Assembly (NCBI RefSeq): GCF_000215105.1
Contig: NC_015588.1
Span: forward strand, 1,302,001-1,366,000
Source of the DNA: Isoptericola variabilis 225
GTDB taxonomy: Bacteria; Actinomycetota; Actinomycetes; Actinomycetales; Cellulomonadaceae
DNA length: 64,000 nucleotides
Direction of reading: 5' to 3'
Shown: positions 61,964-64,000 of the stretch, piece by piece
How the letters are laid out: each line of letters opens with the position of its first letter
How positions within the stretch are numbered: position 1 is the stretch's first letter
The notes under the pieces: model-generated
Seen by the model: the letters and a program-made list of their open reading frames with translations, nothing else
What the model was told of the DNA's origin: nothing
The model's database searches: none
Made by a program: the position numbers and the translations under genes

Positions 61964-64000
61964 ATGCCTGCACCGGCAGACCGCGAGAAGGCCCTCGAGG
62001 CCGCGCTCGCCCAGATCGACCGCAGCTTCGGCAAGGGCTCGGTCATGCGGCTCGGCGAGGAGGGGCGCGCCCCGGTGGACGTCATCCCCACCGGCTCGAT
62101 CGCTCTCGACGTCGCGCTCGGCATCGGCGGCCTGCCCCGGGGCCGCGTCATCGAGGTCTACGGACCCGAGTCCTCCGGCAAGACGACGGTCGCGCTGCAC
62201 GCGGTCGCGAACGCCCAGAAGGCCGGCGGCATCGCGGCCTTCATCGACGCCGAGCACGCGCTCGACCCGGAGTACGCCAAGAAGCTCGGCGTCGACACCG
62301 ACGCGCTGCTCGTCTCCCAGCCCGACACCGGTGAGCAGGCGCTCGAGATCGCCGACATGCTCATCCGCTCGGGTGCGCTCGACATCATCGTCATCGACTC
62401 CGTCGCGGCCCTCGTGCCCAAGGCCGAGATCGAGGGCGAGATGGGCGACAGCCACGTCGGTCTGCAGGCGCGCCTCATGTCGCAGGCGCTGCGCAAGATC
62501 ACGGGCGCGCTCAGCGCCTCGGGCACCACCGCGATCTTCATCAACCAGCTGCGCGAGAAGATCGGCGTGTTCTTCGGTTGTTTCAATTATTCGACCCGCG
62601 TGGTTCTCGCCGACGGCACCACGGAGAAGATCGGCAAGATCGTCAATCAGAAGCTGCCGGTCGAGGTCATGTCCTACGACCCGGAGTCCGGCCAGGTCGT
62701 CCCGCGCAAGGTCGTCAACTGGTTCGACAACGGACCGGCCGAGCGCTTCCTGCAGTTCACGGTCGAGAAGTCCGGAAAGAACGGCAGCGCCCAGTTCGCG
62801 GCGACCGAGAACCACCTCATCCGCACGCCGGGCGGCTGGCGCGAGGCCGGCGAGATCATCGCGGGCGACCGGGTCATGGTCGCCGAGGAGGTACGTCTCT
62901 CGGACCAGCAGTGGCAGATGGTGCTCGGCGGCCTGCTGGGCGACGCGAACCTGTCGCCCAACCCGCGCGGTCGGCGCGGCGTACGGTTCCGCATGGGACA
63001 CGGCCCGAAGCAGGTCGCCTACCTCGACTGGAAGGCGTCGATGTTCGGCAACATCGGCCAGACGCGCTCCGAGCGCTCGAGCGGCTCGGTGCACCTCGAC
63101 CTCACTCCGCTGCCGGAGCTCGCGGAGCTCCACCAGGTCGTGTACTTCGGTGACGGCAAGAAGCACATCACCGAGGACTACCTCAAGGCGCTCACACCGC
63201 TGGCGCTCGCGGTCTGGTACATGGACGACTTCTCGTTCCAGGTCCGTTCGAAGGGCTTGCAGACCCGCACCGCCGGCGGCAGCGGGCGCGCCGAGGCCTG
63301 CGTCGACGCGATGAGCCCCGGCTCGCGGGAGCGTCTGGTCGAGTACCTGCGCGACACGCACGGCATCGACTGTTCCCTTCGCCAGCGCGGTGCCAGGCAG
63401 CAGTGGGTCCTCCAGCTCACCACGGCCGGTACGGCCCGGTTCCAGGAGATCATCGCGCCGTACGTGCACCCGTCGATGCAGTACAAGCTGCTCCCGCAGC
63501 ACCGCGGGAAGTTCGCCGTGGCGCCAGAGTTCGTCGAGCCCCGGACGGTCCCCGTCCCGGCGCGCGTGCTCGACGTGCACGTCAAGCCGAAGACCCGGTC
63601 GATGCACCGCTTCGACATCGAGGTGGAGGGCAACCACAACTACTTCGTCGACGGCGTCATGGTGCACAACAGCCCCGAGACGACGACGGGTGGGAAGGCG
63701 CTGAAGTTCTACGCCTCGGTGCGCATGGACATCCGCCGGATCGAGACCCTCAAGGAGGGTACCGAGCCGGTCGGCAACCGCACGCGCGTCAAGGTCGTGA
63801 AGAACAAGATGGCGCCGCCGTTCAAGCAGGCGGAGTTCGACATCCTGTACGGCGTCGGCATCTCGCGCGAGGGCGGCCTCATCGACATGGGCGTGGAGCA
63901 CGGCTTCGTGCGCAAGTCGGGCTCGTGGTTCACGTACGAGGGGGACCAGCTCGGGCAGGGTAAGGAGAATGCGCGCGCCTTCCTGCGCGACAACCCCGAC
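61964..64000 (+). CDS. recA: Recombinase RecA precursor with intein (3' end beyond window)
   Basis: RecA, the DNA-strand-exchange and SOS-coprotease protein, open to the right edge (679 codons visible). The host protein shows [26 protein letters not shown], Walker [10 protein letters not shown] (67-75), [20 protein letters not shown] and [13 protein letters not shown], then resumes at [18 protein letters not shown]. The intervening residues 206-569 are an intein. The ATG at 61964 has aaagg upstream (61951-61955) and fits the family; an in-frame ATG at 61907 lies close behind the RecA-NDp promoter. The frame is unbroken across the insertion, so splicing should restore a normal RecA. The C-terminal domain lies outside the window. 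Confidence 0.96.
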   Translation, partial: MPAPADREKALEAALAQIDRSFGKGSVMRLGEEGRAPVDVIPTGSIALDVALGIGGLPRGRVIEVYGPESSGKTTVALHAVANAQKAGGIAAFIDAEHALDPEYAKKLGVDTDALLVSQPDTGEQALEIADMLIRSGALDIIVIDSVAALVPKAEIEGEMGDSHVGLQARLMSQALRKITGALSASGTTAIFINQLREKIGVFFGCFNYSTRVVLADGTTEKIGKIVNQKLPVEVMSYDPESGQVVPRKVVNWFDNGPAERFLQFTVEKSGKNGSAQFAATENHLIRTPGGWREAGEIIAGDRVMVAEEVRLSDQQWQMVLGGLLGDANLSPNPRGRRGVRFRMGHGPKQVAYLDWKASMFGNIGQTRSERSSGSVHLDLTPLPELAELHQVVYFGDGKKHITEDYLKALTPLALAVWYMDDFSFQVRSKGLQTRTAGGSGRAEACVDAMSPGSRERLVEYLRDTHGIDCSLRQRGARQQWVLQLTTAGTARFQEIIAPYVHPSMQYKLLPQHRGKFAVAPEFVEPRTVPVPARVLDVHVKPKTRSMHRFDIEVEGNHNYFVDGVMVHNSPETTTGGKALKFYASVRMDIRRIETLKEGTEPVGNRTRVKVVKNKMAPPFKQAEFDILYGVGISREGGLIDMGVEHGFVRKSGSWFTYEGDQLGQGKENARAFLRDNPD
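62579..63670 (+). mobile_element. RecA intein (Hint plus LAGLIDADG domain)
   Basis: A 364-residue in-frame intein. Splicing residues are complete: Cys1 ([13 protein letters not shown]), a block B TxxH as ATENHLIRT, and the C-terminal block [14 protein letters not shown] with penultimate His and terminal Asn, followed by extein Ser. Between lies a homing-endonuclease region with motifs GGLLGDAN (Asp122) and WYMDDFS (Asp216-217). It resembles the M. leprae-type RecA-b intein, as far as I recall that sequence, and shares its site. Codons such as TGT, AAT, TAT, GTA, TTG, CTT, ACA and CCA appear here but hardly in the host gene, a sign of transfer. Confidence 0.95.

Noticed and set aside
62579..63670. 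Interpretation of the recA insertion as an insertion sequence or frameshifted pseudogene
   Set aside because: The frame is continuous, no terminal inverted repeats or target duplication are seen, and intein splicing motifs are complete.

Overview
The window is chromosomal DNA of a very GC-rich actinobacterium. GTG starts are common, neighbouring genes often overlap by four bases, third codon positions are almost all G or C, and the order of housekeeping genes matches the conserved actinobacterial backbone. This order runs rpsP-khpA-rimM-trmD-rplS-lepB-rnhB, rpsB-tsf-pyrH-frr-cdsA-rlmN, dxr-rseP-ispG, rimP-nusA-ylxR-infB-rbfA-truB-ribF-rpsO-pnp, dapA-rnj-ftsK, pgsA-cinA-clgR and DUF3046-recA. 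Protein style and gene order suggest Micrococcales, perhaps a Cellulomonas relative; that placement is an inference.

Layout: 1-302 is the end of an amidohydrolase gene. 467-9487 is a plus-strand run for ribosome biogenesis (S16, KhpA, RimM, TrmD, L19), protein export (LepB), RNase HII and DNA uptake or recombination (YraN, YifB, DprA, XerC). 9554-10117 is a minus-strand M23 peptidase, divergent from rpsB. 10609-16681 carries translation and phospholipid genes ending in a DivIVA-motif protein. 16700-19123 is a small accessory island: a MerR regulator, a divergent MFS pump and a secreted SH3-like protein. 19209-23970 holds the MEP-pathway genes dxr and ispG around the site-2 protease RseP. 24016-27953 contains Fpg, ProRS and a lipoprotein. 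28128-38759 is the nusA-infB to pnp transcription, translation and RNA-decay cluster. 38767-48543 mixes lysine biosynthesis (dapB, dapA), an M16 protease, acetyltransferase, AzlCD exporter, aldehyde dehydrogenase, RNase J and a TetR repressor. 48627-54744 includes ftsK, pgsA, cinA and clgR. 54833-64000 is a DNA-repair district: nei2-lhr on the minus strand, then DUF3046, a UlaG-like hydrolase and recA.

The most striking item is recA, which runs off the right edge and is interrupted by an in-frame 364-residue intein (62579-63670) at the [10 protein letters not shown] junction. It has intact splicing residues but altered LAGLIDADG glycines and a richer set of A/T-ending codons than its host gene. 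The recA upstream region carries both a LexA box and a RecA-NDp-type (PafBC) promoter, and a RecA-NDp-like promoter also precedes lhr-nei2.

A second theme is leaderless transcription. About fifteen genes have a TAnnnT-like -10 hexamer exactly 6 or 7 bases before the start codon and no evident ribosome binding site. Other regulatory structures include inverted repeats in the rplS and infB leaders, perfect operators for the MerR and TetR regulators, several long perfect hairpins without T tracts at transcription-unit ends, and a four-copy 20-bp tandem repeat upstream of azlC. No tRNA, rRNA, CRISPR array, insertion sequence or prophage was seen.
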